DNA from: SZAS-103 sp043747745
Lineage (GTDB): Bacteria > Pseudomonadota > Gammaproteobacteria > Xanthomonadales > Xanthomonadaceae
Direction of reading: 5' to 3'
Assembly: GCA_043747745.1 (NCBI GenBank)
Contig: JAYTOP010000026.1
Span: 28,498 to 92,497 of the forward strand
Length of the DNA stretch: 64,000 nucleotides
The notes under the pieces are model-generated. The model did not search any database. It had not been told where the DNA came from and saw nothing but the letters and a program-made list of their open reading frames with translations. The position numbers were made by a program, and so were the translations under genes. Shown piece by piece: positions 51,732 to 61,048 of this stretch. Position 1 is the stretch's first letter. Every line of letters starts with the position of its first letter.

Positions 51732-52247
51732 TCAGGCGGCCTTGCGCGCCTTGCGTGCGGTGCGCTTGGCGGCTGGCTTGACGGTCTTGCGGGTGGCCTT
51801 GGTGGCGGCACGCTTGGGCTTCGGCTTTGCAACGACGATTCCGAAGCCGACCGAGACGTCGTTGAACTTGCGCAGCAGGGGCTGGACGCGGGACTCGACT
51901 TCGGCGACCAGGTTGGTCGTCCTGGCCGACGCTTCCTTGCCGGCCACGCGCACGAGGCGCGCGAATTCCCAGCGGAACGCGTTGCCGCGCGCACCAAGCT
52001 CTTCGATCATCGCGGTGCTGCGCTCGCCGATGCCTTCAATCAGGATCGACGACGCTTCCGGCAGGCGCTCGATCACGCCCGCGACATCTGCCAAGGACTT
52101 GCCCGCGTTCTTGCGCAGCAACGATGCCGCGCCGATACCGGCCAGCACCACATCGCGCGCGCTGCTGCGGAGCGTGCTGCTGCGAAGCGTGCTGCTGCGA
52201 AGATCGGTCTTGCGATTCATTGGACGGGCCTTGATCTGCTTGCTCAT
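51732..52247 (-). CDS. Phasin-like protein with Lys/Arg-rich tail
   Basis: This 171-residue protein has an N-terminal Arg/Ser pentad region (DLRSS TLRSS TLRSS), a phasin-like helical core (SARDVVLAGIGAASLLRKNAG; EELGARGNAFRWEFARLV) and a very basic C-terminus (KPKPKRAATKATRKTVKPAAKRTARKARKAA) of the histone-H1/AlgP type. It is probably a second granule-associated or nucleoid-linked phasin. It lies convergent with the TetR gene and divergent from the TPR gene. The pentads come from a 15-bp minisatellite. Confidence 0.8.
   Translation of the reverse strand: MSKQIKARPMNRKTDLRSSTLRSSTLRSSARDVVLAGIGAASLLRKNAGKSLADVAGVIERLPEASSILIEGIGERSTAMIEELGARGNAFRWEFARLVRVAGKEASARTTNLVAEVESRVQPLLRKFNDVSVGFGIVVAKPKPKRAATKATRKTVKPAAKRTARKARKAA
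52161..52205. repeat. 15-bp tandem repeat, three units, in second phasin gene
   Basis: GCTGCTGCGAAGCGT-type units start at 52161, 52176 and 52191. On the minus strand they encode the LRSST pentads near the N-terminus of the phasin-like protein. Confidence 0.85.
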
Positions 52248-52426
52248 GCATCACCTCGCGAAGGGTTGGTCGGCTGTCCGTGGATGGGACGATGCAAGTA
52301 TCGGCAGCGGCGATTGAGCAAACACACTATCGAATACCCGCATAAAGTCTGTTCCTGTGCCGCTTGCCCGCTTGCCATCGGCGCGCGCTGGCGACATGCT
52401 CGCGCTATCCGCACAGGGAGATCGTC

Positions 52427-53281
52427 ATGGCAGCCAAGAGCACCGCATGGGCCGCGTTTCCGCACGCATCGAAAACCTACGATTACGCCGGCGACAAGTT
52501 GAAGTCATCATGGACGGCACTGCATGCGGGTGACTGCGAACCCTACCCCGATGCCAAGCGAGCCACAGCGCTGCTGAAGGCGTTTGCGAAGCCGCCAAAG
52601 GGGCTCGATGCAGCCAAGCTCGCCGAGGCTTTGCAGGAAGCCTGGCGCGCGTTCCATCGCGGCGACTTCCACGAGGCCTATACCTTGGGCGACGCACTCG
52701 GCCTGCTCGGCGCATCGGTCGCGATCAAGGCGATAGGCATTCATGCGACCTATCTCGTCGAGGACGAAGCCGAACGTCTGCGCCGTTTCGAAAAAGCCGC
52801 CGATCTGGCCGAGAAAACCATCGCAGCCCTGCCCGATGAGGCCAATTCGTATTATCGCCGCGCGTTCGCGCTGGGCCGCTACAGCCAAGGCATCAGCATC
52901 GGCAAGGCGCTGACCATGGGCCTGGCGGGGAAGGTGAAAGCCGCGCTGGACAAGACCATCGAACTCGCGCCGAAGCATGCCGAAGGGCATATCTCGCTCG
53001 CGGTCTTCCATGCGGAAATCATCAACAAGGTCGGCGCGATGCTCGGCGGCCTGACCTATGGCGCGAAGGCTTCGGCGGCGGACAGCCACATCAAGACCGC
53101 GCTGAAACTCACGCCGAACTCGCCGATCGCGCACGTCGAGCACGCGAACATGCTGCTGCTGTTGCATGGATCGAAGCAGGAAGACGCGGCCGCGACGGAA
53201 TTCGAGAAAGCCACCAAGCTCAAGCCGGTGGACGCGATGGAGAAACTCGATCAAGAGTATGCGAAGGCGCAACTGGAGTGA
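52427..53281 (+). CDS. TPR-repeat protein
   Basis: This 284-residue soluble protein is helical throughout. TPR-like helices are recognisable from about residue 65 (ALQEAWRAFHRGDFHEAYTLGDALGL, FEKAADLAEKTIAALPDEANSYYRRAFALGRYSQ, ALDKTIELAPKHAEGHISLAVFHAEI, HIKTALKLTPNSPIAHVEHANMLLLL). ATG 52427 follows GGGAGA. No signal peptide or membrane segment is visible, although the sequence opens AAKSTAWAAFPHASKTYDYAG. Function is unknown; TPRs usually mediate protein-protein contacts. It lies at the edge of the phasin/lipid locus. Confidence 0.87.
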   Translation: MAAKSTAWAAFPHASKTYDYAGDKLKSSWTALHAGDCEPYPDAKRATALLKAFAKPPKGLDAAKLAEALQEAWRAFHRGDFHEAYTLGDALGLLGASVAIKAIGIHATYLVEDEAERLRRFEKAADLAEKTIAALPDEANSYYRRAFALGRYSQGISIGKALTMGLAGKVKAALDKTIELAPKHAEGHISLAVFHAEIINKVGAMLGGLTYGAKASAADSHIKTALKLTPNSPIAHVEHANMLLLLHGSKQEDAAATEFEKATKLKPVDAMEKLDQEYAKAQLE

Positions 53282-53303
53282 CTCCAGCGCGCCTTGCGAC
53301 CCG

Positions 53304-54959
53304 CTACAGATTGCCTTCACTGACCCAGGTTCCCGGCGTTCCGGCCGTCACGCACACCCATGACTTCGGCTTGCCCACCGCAGGCGCGCTGTTGAAGATG
53401 CGATCGCCCAGTGCATGCTCGCCGGTCGTTGGCGACGCAGCACCATTTCCAAAATAGCGCGCCGATGCGAGCGAGCTGCCCAGCCAGACTCCCTGCGCAA
53501 ACGCTATCTGGCCACCTGGCAACGCGACGCCTCGACCGAACTGCGCCTTGTTGAGATTGGTCGTGTAGCGCACAGGTGGATGCGCTGGATTGCCGCCATG
53601 CACAGCGATCCACTGTCCTGTTGCCTCATCCCAGGCCAACGGCGCGAAGCCGTGGACATGATCGCCCTCGGCAGTAACGGTGATCGGCTGTTCCGGATTT
53701 TGCGCGAATAACGCGTTGAGTCCGCGTGAACTGCCAGTTTTCTGTTCCATCGCGAAATGCGTGAGCAAACCGCCCGGGAAAACCGCACTGAGCATGAAAG
53801 CGGTTCCCGATGCCCGCTGGCGCGAGAAGGCACCGCCAATCACCATCGCTGGATACCGCACATCGGGCGGTGCCTGACCACTCTCGGTATAGCAGCCGAT
53901 GAAACTATTGCGCGCATTCGGATTGTCGGATTTGTAAGAGCCGCCGGTTGCGTATCCCGTGCCAGCCGCCCACAACGGATACGCCGGATGCACACCGCCC
54001 GGACCGACGACGGCCCAGACCTGCGGATTCGTTCCGGGCCTGGTTGCTCCACCGTGCGTATCGTCGAGCACGTAGTAGCGATTCGTACCATCGCTCACCT
54101 GGCTGCTCGAGCCATTGCCCTCGGTATGGCAACCTATATAGGTGTTGCCGAGAAACGAGGAGTCGTAAAAACCCCATGCGCCGTTGTGAGAGCAACTGGT
54201 ATTGATCACGACGCCGGCGTTCGCATCCGCGCCCTTGACGTAGATGCCGCATCCGTCGTTGAGGATGATGGTGCATTGTCCAACATAAAAATCGTTGGCA
54301 TTGCCTTCGAACTTAGCCAGCGTCGTTCGCGCAGCTGCAAGCACCTGCACGCCGTGTTCCTTGAAGCCCTTGATATTGACCTGCTCGATGGTTGCGCGCG
54401 CGCGCAACCAGATGCCATGGCCTGACGTCGAACTTGCCTTGCTGCCGATAAGTTGCAGATTACGGATGATCGAACCATCTCCTCCAAGCGTCGAAACCGA
54501 TTCCAGCCCCATGCCCATGGTGTTGTAGCGCTGCACGATGATCCCCGTGGTGTTTGGCGGAAAGGTCAGAACCGATGCATAGCCACCGGCTGCACCCACT
54601 GCATCACCTTCGAGAATTACGGTGCGCTTGAGTTCGATCGTCTTCGCGAATCGGTACGTGCCAGGTGGAAAGTAGATGTGCGGGCCGCCGATATTGAACT
54701 TGCCTTGGCCGATGCCGACCGATCGTATCGCATTGGCGAGCGCGCCATCGCACGGCGTCGCGCCGGTCGGATCGGCACCGAAATCCAGAATACTGATGCG
54801 CTCACCAGGCTTGCGGCCGTGATCGCCTGTGCTCGTGGCGACCGCCGCTGCACCCAAGACGGCGTTGCCGCTGCCACCCTCACTCGCAGGCAGCATCGCG
54901 CGCGCTGCGAGCGCCACCGAACCTGCTGCCGCTCCGAACAGCGCATCCCGTCGTTTCAT
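53304..54959 (-). CDS. Secreted pectate-lyase-superfamily beta-helix protein
   Basis: This 551-residue exported protein begins KRRDALFGAAAGSVALAARA, a plausible Tat-type signal (twin arginine then hydrophobic). The next domain carries ISILDFGADPTGATPCDGALANAI, the hallmark of GH28-related/pectate lyase superfamily proteins (PF12708-like), followed by PHIYFPPGTYRFAKTIEL, and then beta-helix rungs and a polar glycine-rich C-terminus resembling phage tailspike ends. It may modify or bind an exopolysaccharide; the enzymatic class is not fixed. It lies beside the polysaccharide cluster, on the far side of the tRNA. No export cassette is linked. Confidence 0.88.
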   Translation of the reverse strand: MKRRDALFGAAAGSVALAARAMLPASEGGSGNAVLGAAAVATSTGDHGRKPGERISILDFGADPTGATPCDGALANAIRSVGIGQGKFNIGGPHIYFPPGTYRFAKTIELKRTVILEGDAVGAAGGYASVLTFPPNTTGIIVQRYNTMGMGLESVSTLGGDGSIIRNLQLIGSKASSTSGHGIWLRARATIEQVNIKGFKEHGVQVLAAARTTLAKFEGNANDFYVGQCTIILNDGCGIYVKGADANAGVVINTSCSHNGAWGFYDSSFLGNTYIGCHTEGNGSSSQVSDGTNRYYVLDDTHGGATRPGTNPQVWAVVGPGGVHPAYPLWAAGTGYATGGSYKSDNPNARNSFIGCYTESGQAPPDVRYPAMVIGGAFSRQRASGTAFMLSAVFPGGLLTHFAMEQKTGSSRGLNALFAQNPEQPITVTAEGDHVHGFAPLAWDEATGQWIAVHGGNPAHPPVRYTTNLNKAQFGRGVALPGGQIAFAQGVWLGSSLASARYFGNGAASPTTGEHALGDRIFNSAPAVGKPKSWVCVTAGTPGTWVSEGNL

Positions 54960-55112
54960 GATGTCGCGACTCCCTTTGCATTCAATACAAGATCGTTCGA
55001 TAAATTCTGGCAGACCAACGCGATCATGCGCACAAGTGGCAGCCGCCCAGTCGGATCGCCTGTTCGACCCATCGAAGCGCCGTATGTTCCCTGCCCAGGT
55101 GAATTCCGGGCA

Positions 55113-55134
55113 TAAAAAAACGGCCGAAGCCGTT
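55113..55134 (-). terminator. Rho-independent terminator behind tRNA-Val
   Basis: AACGGC (55119-55124) pairs with GCCGTT (55129-55134) around CGAA. On the minus strand it is followed by a run of Ts, and it lies just downstream of the tRNA CCA end. Confidence 0.88.
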
Positions 55135-55142
55135 GATTTATA

Positions 55143-55217
55143 TGGTGGGCGGTACAGGGCTTGAACCTGTGACCCCTGCCGTGTGAAAGCAGTGCTCTAC
55201 CGCTGAGCTAACCGCCC
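55143..55217 (-). tRNA. tRNA-Val (anticodon CAC)
   Basis: The 75-nt gene has an acceptor stem GGGCGGT pairing with ACCGCCC, D arm GCTC-AGCGGTA-GAGC, anticodon stem CTGCT/GGCAG with loop TTCACAC (anticodon CAC, reading GUG), T arm ACAGG-TTCAAGC-CCTGT and an encoded CCA. It stands alone upstream of the terminator and downstream of wecA. Confidence 0.97.
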
Positions 55218-55373
55218 GTCTTTTATCAATACCGCAGTCGCGCAAAGCGCGACGATCGCATACCTATCCTGCTCTGAGATCACAATCGGCAAGGGCAGAT
55301 CAGGCCGCGAAGCATAAGCCGTGCCGACTTGCGCGGTCAAGCGCATGCGCCGCAGCGCCTAGGGAACGACCCC

Positions 55374-56516
55374 TCAGTTCTCACCACCTGGAGTCGACGA
55401 AACCAGCTCCGTCTTCGGCTTGAGGTGCAGCCGGGTCAGGCCACGGTTCAATGCCTGGAACGCAGCCACTGCCCGCACGCGTCGTGCAGTCAGCCAGAAA
55501 TAGCCGAGGCAGATGCCGACGAACGCCAATACCAGCAGGGGTTGCGGCACCTTGGCGCGCAGCGCGAGGCTGGCCAGCAGGCCCAACACCAGGTTGGTAG
55601 CGATCATCGCCATCGTCAGTTGGCTCGGGGTGAAGCCGGCGTCGAGCATCAGGTGGTGCATGTGCTCGCGATCGGCGCGGAATGGCGATTGCCCACGCAT
55701 CAAGCGGCGCGCAAGCAACGCCACGCAATCGATCAGCGGAGTCGCCACCAGCCACGGCGCGAGAATGGGGCTTACCGGATGGCTGTGATTCTGGGTCAGT
55801 CGGAACGATGCCCAGGCAATCGTGAACCCGAGGAACGCGCTGCCGGCATTGCCCATGAAGACCCGCGCGCGCGGCTGCCATGGGAACCGCATGTTCATCA
55901 GCAGGAATCCAACCACGGCACCCGCGAAAATCACCAACGTCTCGGCGAGGAGACCGTTTCCGGAATACACCGCGGCAGCGGTCAGCATGCACAACGCCGC
56001 CAGTGAAATCCCCCCGGCCAGTCCATCCACGCCATCGCTCATGTTGATCGCATTGATCACGCCGACGGTCGCGAACATGGTGAAAGGCACCGACAGCACG
56101 CCCAGACCGGTGTTATCCAGGCCTACGATCGCGCCCACATGTTCGACCCGGACACCGCCACCGTAGATCATCAACAGCACGGCCGCGCATTGCGCGAGGA
56201 TGCGTATCCACCAGCGCAGATCAAACACGTCGTCAAGAATTCCAACCAACACCAGCAGGGAAGCGGCGCCCATGAACGAAACGCTCAGCGCCGACCACTC
56301 GGTGAACCAGGCCAGCGTCGCGAGCATCCCGAGCAGCATCGCCAGCCCGCCCGTCGATGCGGTGGGGACGGCATGATCCTTGCGTCCATGCGGGTGGTCC
56401 AGCAAGCCCAAACGTGGTGCCAGCGGTTGCATCAGCCAGAGCGCAACCAAGGTAATCGCGGCGGAAGCCACGAGTTCCACGGACGCGTATTGCAAGCTGT
56501 CGTATGTCACGGTCAT
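55374..56516 (-). CDS. wecA: Undecaprenyl-phosphate GlcNAc-1-phosphate transferase family (WecA)
   Basis: A 380-residue polytopic membrane protein of the MraY/WecA family, with about 11 membrane helices. It carries GILDDVFDLRWW and AINMSDGVDGLAGGI, the Mg/Asp-rich catalytic loops, and MGNAGSAFLGF. It would start O-antigen or exopolysaccharide repeat units by moving GlcNAc-1-phosphate (or a similar sugar) to undecaprenyl phosphate. It is the last gene of the minus-strand polysaccharide cluster and follows the first glycosyltransferase after a 153-bp gap. The sugar identity cannot be told from sequence. Confidence 0.92.
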   Translation of the reverse strand: MTVTYDSLQYASVELVASAAITLVALWLMQPLAPRLGLLDHPHGRKDHAVPTASTGGLAMLLGMLATLAWFTEWSALSVSFMGAASLLVLVGILDDVFDLRWWIRILAQCAAVLLMIYGGGVRVEHVGAIVGLDNTGLGVLSVPFTMFATVGVINAINMSDGVDGLAGGISLAALCMLTAAAVYSGNGLLAETLVIFAGAVVGFLLMNMRFPWQPRARVFMGNAGSAFLGFTIAWASFRLTQNHSHPVSPILAPWLVATPLIDCVALLARRLMRGQSPFRADREHMHHLMLDAGFTPSQLTMAMIATNLVLGLLASLALRAKVPQPLLVLAFVGICLGYFWLTARRVRAVAAFQALNRGLTRLHLKPKTELVSSTPGGEN

Positions 56517-56669
56517 GCAGTCAACCTGTCGCTTATAACGCGGGATGCGCTATTGCCCTGAGCGGCAAGCGTGTGAATTATAAACGAATACTGCACCAGA
56601 TTGCGGTGTCCGCATTGTGCTGCAGTTCGCGTTAAGCGCTTCTTTGATATCCGCAAACACTGCCTTCGA

Positions 56670-57815
56670 TCAATGGCGACCCAGGCCCAGCGCCTCGCAG
56701 TAGCGATCGATCACGATGCGTTGGTCGTAATCGCGTTCGACCAGCATGCGCGCAGCCAGTCCAAGCGCGACGCGCTCCGCAGGCTGCATCTCCAGCACGC
56801 GACGCATGATCGCGGCCAGTCCGGACGCCGATTGCGCCGCGCAAAGATGGCCATTGACGGCCTCGCGCACGATCTCGCGGCAACCGGGCACATCGGTCGC
56901 CAGCAATGGCCGCCCCATCGCGGCACCTTCAAGCAGCACGCGCGGGATGCCCTCCCGATACGACGGCAGCACCACGCAATCGGCCTGCGCGATCTGCGCG
57001 CGCACGTCGTCGGATTCACCCAGGTACTCGACGACGCCTTCTGCCTGCCATTGCGCAAGCTGGGCCGCGGAAATCGCCGTGCGATTGGCGGCATCGGCCG
57101 CGCCCAGCAACTGGAAACGCGCCCGCGGGAAGTCGCGGCGCAACATGCGCGCGGCATCGACGAACTCATGCACACCCTTGTCGCGCAACATACGGCCGAT
57201 CAGGAGGAAGATCGCCTGTCCGGCTTGCGTCGACGGCAACGGCAGTGACTGGAAACGCTGCAGGTCGATTCCCGAGCCAGGCACGGTCGTGGTGCGCTGC
57301 GCGTCCACCATGCGTCGTTCGACGAACAGCGCGCGGTCGTCCGGATTCTGGAACAACACCAGATCGGCCTTGCGCTGGCTGCGCCGGTACAACGTCTCGG
57401 CAACGCGGGTCAGCCAGCCATCGCGGATGAACGCCGTGCCGAGACCGGTGATCGTGCTCAGGTACGGTACGCCCACCTGGCTTGCAGCAAGGCCGCCCCA
57501 GATCACCGGCTTGATCGTGAAGGCGAGCATCGCATCCGGTTGCAGCTTGCGCAGGCGACGCTTGTAATCGCGCATCAACTTCAAGTCTTCGAGCGGGTTC
57601 AGGCCCTTGCCATTGATCGGCAGGTGCACGGGTTTAGCGCCGGCCTCGGCAAGCGCAGCGAACGCGCGATCCTCGGGCGCCCAGACCCACACCTCGCAGC
57701 CCTGCGCGACCAATGCGCGGATCAGTCCCAGCCGGAAATTGTGCAGGTACCACGCAGTGTTCGCGGTCAGCACGATCTTGCGCTGCAGGGTTGGTGCCAT
57801 TTCACCAGACTCCAT
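56670..57815 (-). CDS. Glycosyltransferase family 4
   Basis: This 381-residue GT-B enzyme has an N-terminal acceptor half (ANTAWYLHNFRLGLIRALVAQG, IVLTANTAW opening) and a C-terminal donor half with LLIGRMLRDKGVHEFVDAARM, EGVVEYLGESDDV and the E-x7-E block SYREGIPRVLLEGAAMGRP. GT4 enzymes with this pattern resemble N,N'-diacetylbacillosaminyl/UDP-sugar transferases of polysaccharide clusters. The start may be ATG 57815 or ATG 57800 (GGAG nine bases upstream of the latter). It lies between asnB and wecA on the same strand. Confidence 0.9.
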   Translation of the reverse strand: MESGEMAPTLQRKIVLTANTAWYLHNFRLGLIRALVAQGCEVWVWAPEDRAFAALAEAGAKPVHLPINGKGLNPLEDLKLMRDYKRRLRKLQPDAMLAFTIKPVIWGGLAASQVGVPYLSTITGLGTAFIRDGWLTRVAETLYRRSQRKADLVLFQNPDDRALFVERRMVDAQRTTTVPGSGIDLQRFQSLPLPSTQAGQAIFLLIGRMLRDKGVHEFVDAARMLRRDFPRARFQLLGAADAANRTAISAAQLAQWQAEGVVEYLGESDDVRAQIAQADCVVLPSYREGIPRVLLEGAAMGRPLLATDVPGCREIVREAVNGHLCAAQSASGLAAIMRRVLEMQPAERVALGLAARMLVERDYDQRIVIDRYCEALGLGRH

Positions 57816-57880
57816 GCGCTAGCCAGCTGCAGGCATGGGTTTGACATACGGCGCGATCAGCGGCCAGCCAATGGTCGTCA

Positions 57881-59932
57881 CTACTGCGCCGTTCCCGACG
57901 CAACTGCTGCAGCATCGACCAAGTGTGCGTCGTACTGCTGGTTCATTACCGATGTCAAGTTGCTGGTATCGGTCCTGCGCGACCACGCTTGGAACATCAG
58001 CACCGGCCACAGGCGCAAGTGGTGGTTGCGCACACCGTTGAGGTGTTCCTGCAACGCCCGCGACACCGCATCGGCATCGAAGTGGCCTTCGCGACGCAGC
58101 AACGCCGGATCGAGCAGATCGCAAGCCCACGCACGCAATGGGCCTCGTAACCAGCGATCCAATGGTGCGGAGAAACCTTGCTTCGGGCGTTCGATCATTT
58201 CGCGCGGAACATGCTTGTACAACAATTGCCTCAGCGCCCACTTGCCTTGACCGTCACGGATCCGCTGATGCAACGGCAGACTCCAAGCGAACTCGGCGAG
58301 CCGGTGGTCCAGGAACGGCGCGCGCGATTCCAGCGAGTGATACATCGCAGCACGATCGACCTTGACCAGGATGTCATCGGGCAAGTAGTCCACCGCATCG
58401 CGCGCCATCATCTGCTCGGCGAGCGCGCGCTGCTGCAACAACGGATGCCAATGCGGCGATGCGTCGTGCGCGTGCAGCACCGGCACTTCGCCCGCAGGCC
58501 AATATGCGGTCAGCTCGCGATAGAACTCCAACGGCGACGCAGCGCGCAAAGCAAGCCCGAGCTTGTCGAGCTTGTCGGCCAATTGCGGCACGCCGCTCAT
58601 TCGCGAGAACAGGTTCTGCTTGCCCGACTTGCTGCGACCGGCATGCTGCCCGGCCTTGACCAGCAAGCCGCCGAACGGACGGCGCATCGCGTTCGGCATG
58701 CGTCGCGCATTGCGCCAGATGCGTTCGCCCCAAAGGTAACGGTTGTAGCCGCCGAACAATTCGTCGCCGCCATCGCCCGACAACGCGACGGTGACCCGGC
58801 TGCGCGCAACGCCCGCGAGCAGCAGCGTCGGCAACTGCGAGGAATCGGCGAACGGCTCCGACCACGCTACCGGCATGTCGTTCACGCAAGCCAGCAGGTC
58901 GGCTTCCGAGAACGTCATCGCGTGGTGTTCGGTACCAAGATGGCGCGCGACTTCGGCGGCATACGGCGACTCGTCGTAGCGGGAATCCTCGAAGCCGATC
59001 GTGAAGGTCTGCACCGGACGATCGGATTGTTTCTGCATCAGCGCGGTGATCAGCGACGAATCGACGCCGCCGGACAGGAATGCGCCAAGCGGCACGTCAG
59101 ATGCAAGCCGTTGGCCGGCGATTGCTTCCTGAAGGCGATGGTCAAGTTCTTCCAACACCGCTGCGTCCGAGCGCGCGGGTGCATCTTTCTGCGCTGCGAT
59201 CACATCGCCGAGTTGCCAGTAATGCTTGCGCGCACCGGCAAGGAAATCGCCAGAGCGTGACAGCGCAAGCAATTGTGCGCGGGTGAGCGTGACGAACGTG
59301 CCGGGCAACAATTTCCCAGCGGCGACATGGATGCTGCGCGGCGCTGCGACGTATCCGGCGCGGATCATGTCGTATAGCGCTTCGTGATCGATTTCGCGCG
59401 GGAACTGCGGGCACGCGCGCAATGCGTCGAGGTCCGAACCCCACAACAGGCGATCGCCGGCCCAACCGACATATAGCGGCTTTTCGCCGAAGCGGTCGCG
59501 CGCGAGGCTCATTGTTTCGGCGTGCCGATCCCACAGCGCGATCGCGAACATGCCGACGCTGCGCTCGAGCGCACCCTGAAATCCCCATGCGGAAATCGCG
59601 GCGAGCAGGGTCTCCGTATCCGAACTGCCGCGCCAGTGGCGCTCGCCGAGTTGCGCACGCAATTGCAGGTGGTTGTAAATCTCGCCGTTGTAGGCCAGCA
59701 CCCAACGTCCGCAATCGGACAGCATGGGTTGATGGCCGGCCTGCGACAGATCGATGATCGACAACCGGCGATGCCCAATGAAGATGCCAGCGCGCACATC
59801 GCTCCAGTAACCTTCATCGTCGGGGCCGCGCCTACGCAGGGTATCGGTCATCCGACGCAACAAGGCATCGCCATCGTCGCCGCCACTCTCGTGTCGGTGG
59901 TTGAGCTTCCAGTAGCCTGCGATGCCGCACAT
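57881..59932 (-). CDS. asnB: Asparagine synthetase (glutamine-hydrolysing) AsnB
   Basis: The 683-residue product begins MCGIAGYW, so the catalytic cysteine follows the removed methionine. Class II amidotransferase signals are RRGPDDEGYW, HRRLSIIDLSQAGHQP and AYNGEIYNH; the synthetase half has the ATP pyrophosphatase loop SGGVDSSLITAL and LSGDGGDELFGGYNRYLWG. It can make asparagine or amidate a sugar-linked substrate; asnB genes inside polysaccharide clusters often do the latter. The ATG at 59932 overlaps the TGA of the upstream glycosyltransferase by one base (TGATG), so the genes are coupled. The C-terminal extension after about 630 is variable. Confidence 0.93.
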   Translation of the reverse strand: MCGIAGYWKLNHRHESGGDDGDALLRRMTDTLRRRGPDDEGYWSDVRAGIFIGHRRLSIIDLSQAGHQPMLSDCGRWVLAYNGEIYNHLQLRAQLGERHWRGSSDTETLLAAISAWGFQGALERSVGMFAIALWDRHAETMSLARDRFGEKPLYVGWAGDRLLWGSDLDALRACPQFPREIDHEALYDMIRAGYVAAPRSIHVAAGKLLPGTFVTLTRAQLLALSRSGDFLAGARKHYWQLGDVIAAQKDAPARSDAAVLEELDHRLQEAIAGQRLASDVPLGAFLSGGVDSSLITALMQKQSDRPVQTFTIGFEDSRYDESPYAAEVARHLGTEHHAMTFSEADLLACVNDMPVAWSEPFADSSQLPTLLLAGVARSRVTVALSGDGGDELFGGYNRYLWGERIWRNARRMPNAMRRPFGGLLVKAGQHAGRSKSGKQNLFSRMSGVPQLADKLDKLGLALRAASPLEFYRELTAYWPAGEVPVLHAHDASPHWHPLLQQRALAEQMMARDAVDYLPDDILVKVDRAAMYHSLESRAPFLDHRLAEFAWSLPLHQRIRDGQGKWALRQLLYKHVPREMIERPKQGFSAPLDRWLRGPLRAWACDLLDPALLRREGHFDADAVSRALQEHLNGVRNHHLRLWPVLMFQAWSRRTDTSNLTSVMNQQYDAHLVDAAAVASGTAQ

Positions 59933-61011
59933 CAATTTGCTCCAATCGCACGCGGCTGGCCGGCCGCCGCATACAGCATTTCGGCAATGCGCACGGATTG
60001 GCTTGCCAGCGAGTAATGACTCATCGCGCGCTCACGGCCGCACGCACCAAGTGTAAATCGCAGGTCAACATCGTCGCGCAAACGCGCCATGGCATTTACC
60101 CAATCATCCAGGTTGTCGGCGAACAAGCCACACTCAGCGGTCACTACATCGCGATTTGCACCGACCGGCGAGGCGACGACCGGCAATCCGCATGCCATGT
60201 ACTGGATCAGCTTGAACGCGCATTTGCCGCGCGTCCACGGGTCGTCTGGCAACGGCATGATGCCGACATCGCATTCAAGCAGATCGTCGACCTCGCGCTG
60301 TTCGTTCCATGCGCGCTGATAAACCTCCACGCCGTCGATCGCGATTGGGCTTGCGCCGACTGCGATCAAGCGCACTGGCGCGTGCTGCGCGAGCTGCTGC
60401 AATGCCGGCGCGACCAGCATCAGGTATTCAGTCGTCGAAGGCGAGCCGATCCAGCCCACCGTGAATGGCTTGGCCGTCGCAGCGCGCGGCTTGACCGCGT
60501 AACGATCCATGTCCACCACAGTCGGCACCAAGTGCACGTTGGCATTCGCGGCACGCGCGTAGTCGGCCAGGTAACCGCTGCCGGCGAACACGCAGCGCGC
60601 ACCACCAATGATGCGCAGCAACTTCTCGCCGTACATACGCCTGACCATCGCGCTGCGATGCATGTCGTACTTGTGGAAAATCGCATCGTCGTAATCGAAC
60701 ACGTAAGGGACGCCGGACAGTGCCAGCCTCTCGATCCAGGCCGGCGCGAACGGCAGCAGTTCGTATTGCACAATCGCCAGATCGTAGCGACGCATCCGTA
60801 GCAACGCCGATGCCCTGCGCGCTATCGCCGACAGCAGGTGCCGCAAGTCTGCGCGGCCGCCTGCGAAACGCTGCTGCAGGTAGGCGTCGTCGAGCAACTC
60901 CGACACCTGCAAGTCGATCCCATACGCGGCGAGCCCCGGCACGAACTGGGCGAATCGATAGCGCGAACTGGCCGCCAGCGTCCCGTAACGGGACAAAGCC
61001 ATGACCTTCAT
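59932..61011 (-). CDS. Glycosyltransferase (GT4-like)
   Basis: This 359-residue GT-B enzyme opens MKVMALSRYGTLAASSRYR. It has the N-terminal loop RYDLAIVQYELLPFAP, VPYVFDYDDAIFH, and a C-terminal half FTVGWIGSPSTTEYLM, DVGIMPLPDDPWTRGKCAFKLIQYMACGLPVVASPVGANRDVV with the acidic-glycine binding block. It probably adds a sugar to the cluster's repeat unit; donor and linkage are unknown. It is followed by asnB with a one-base overlap and preceded by a Wzy-like gene after 37 bp. Confidence 0.9.
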   Translation of the reverse strand: MKVMALSRYGTLAASSRYRFAQFVPGLAAYGIDLQVSELLDDAYLQQRFAGGRADLRHLLSAIARRASALLRMRRYDLAIVQYELLPFAPAWIERLALSGVPYVFDYDDAIFHKYDMHRSAMVRRMYGEKLLRIIGGARCVFAGSGYLADYARAANANVHLVPTVVDMDRYAVKPRAATAKPFTVGWIGSPSTTEYLMLVAPALQQLAQHAPVRLIAVGASPIAIDGVEVYQRAWNEQREVDDLLECDVGIMPLPDDPWTRGKCAFKLIQYMACGLPVVASPVGANRDVVTAECGLFADNLDDWVNAMARLRDDVDLRFTLGACGRERAMSHYSLASQSVRIAEMLYAAAGQPRAIGAN

Positions 61012-61048
61012 CGCGGGCAGCGACCATCGGCGGTGGCGCGACGGGACG

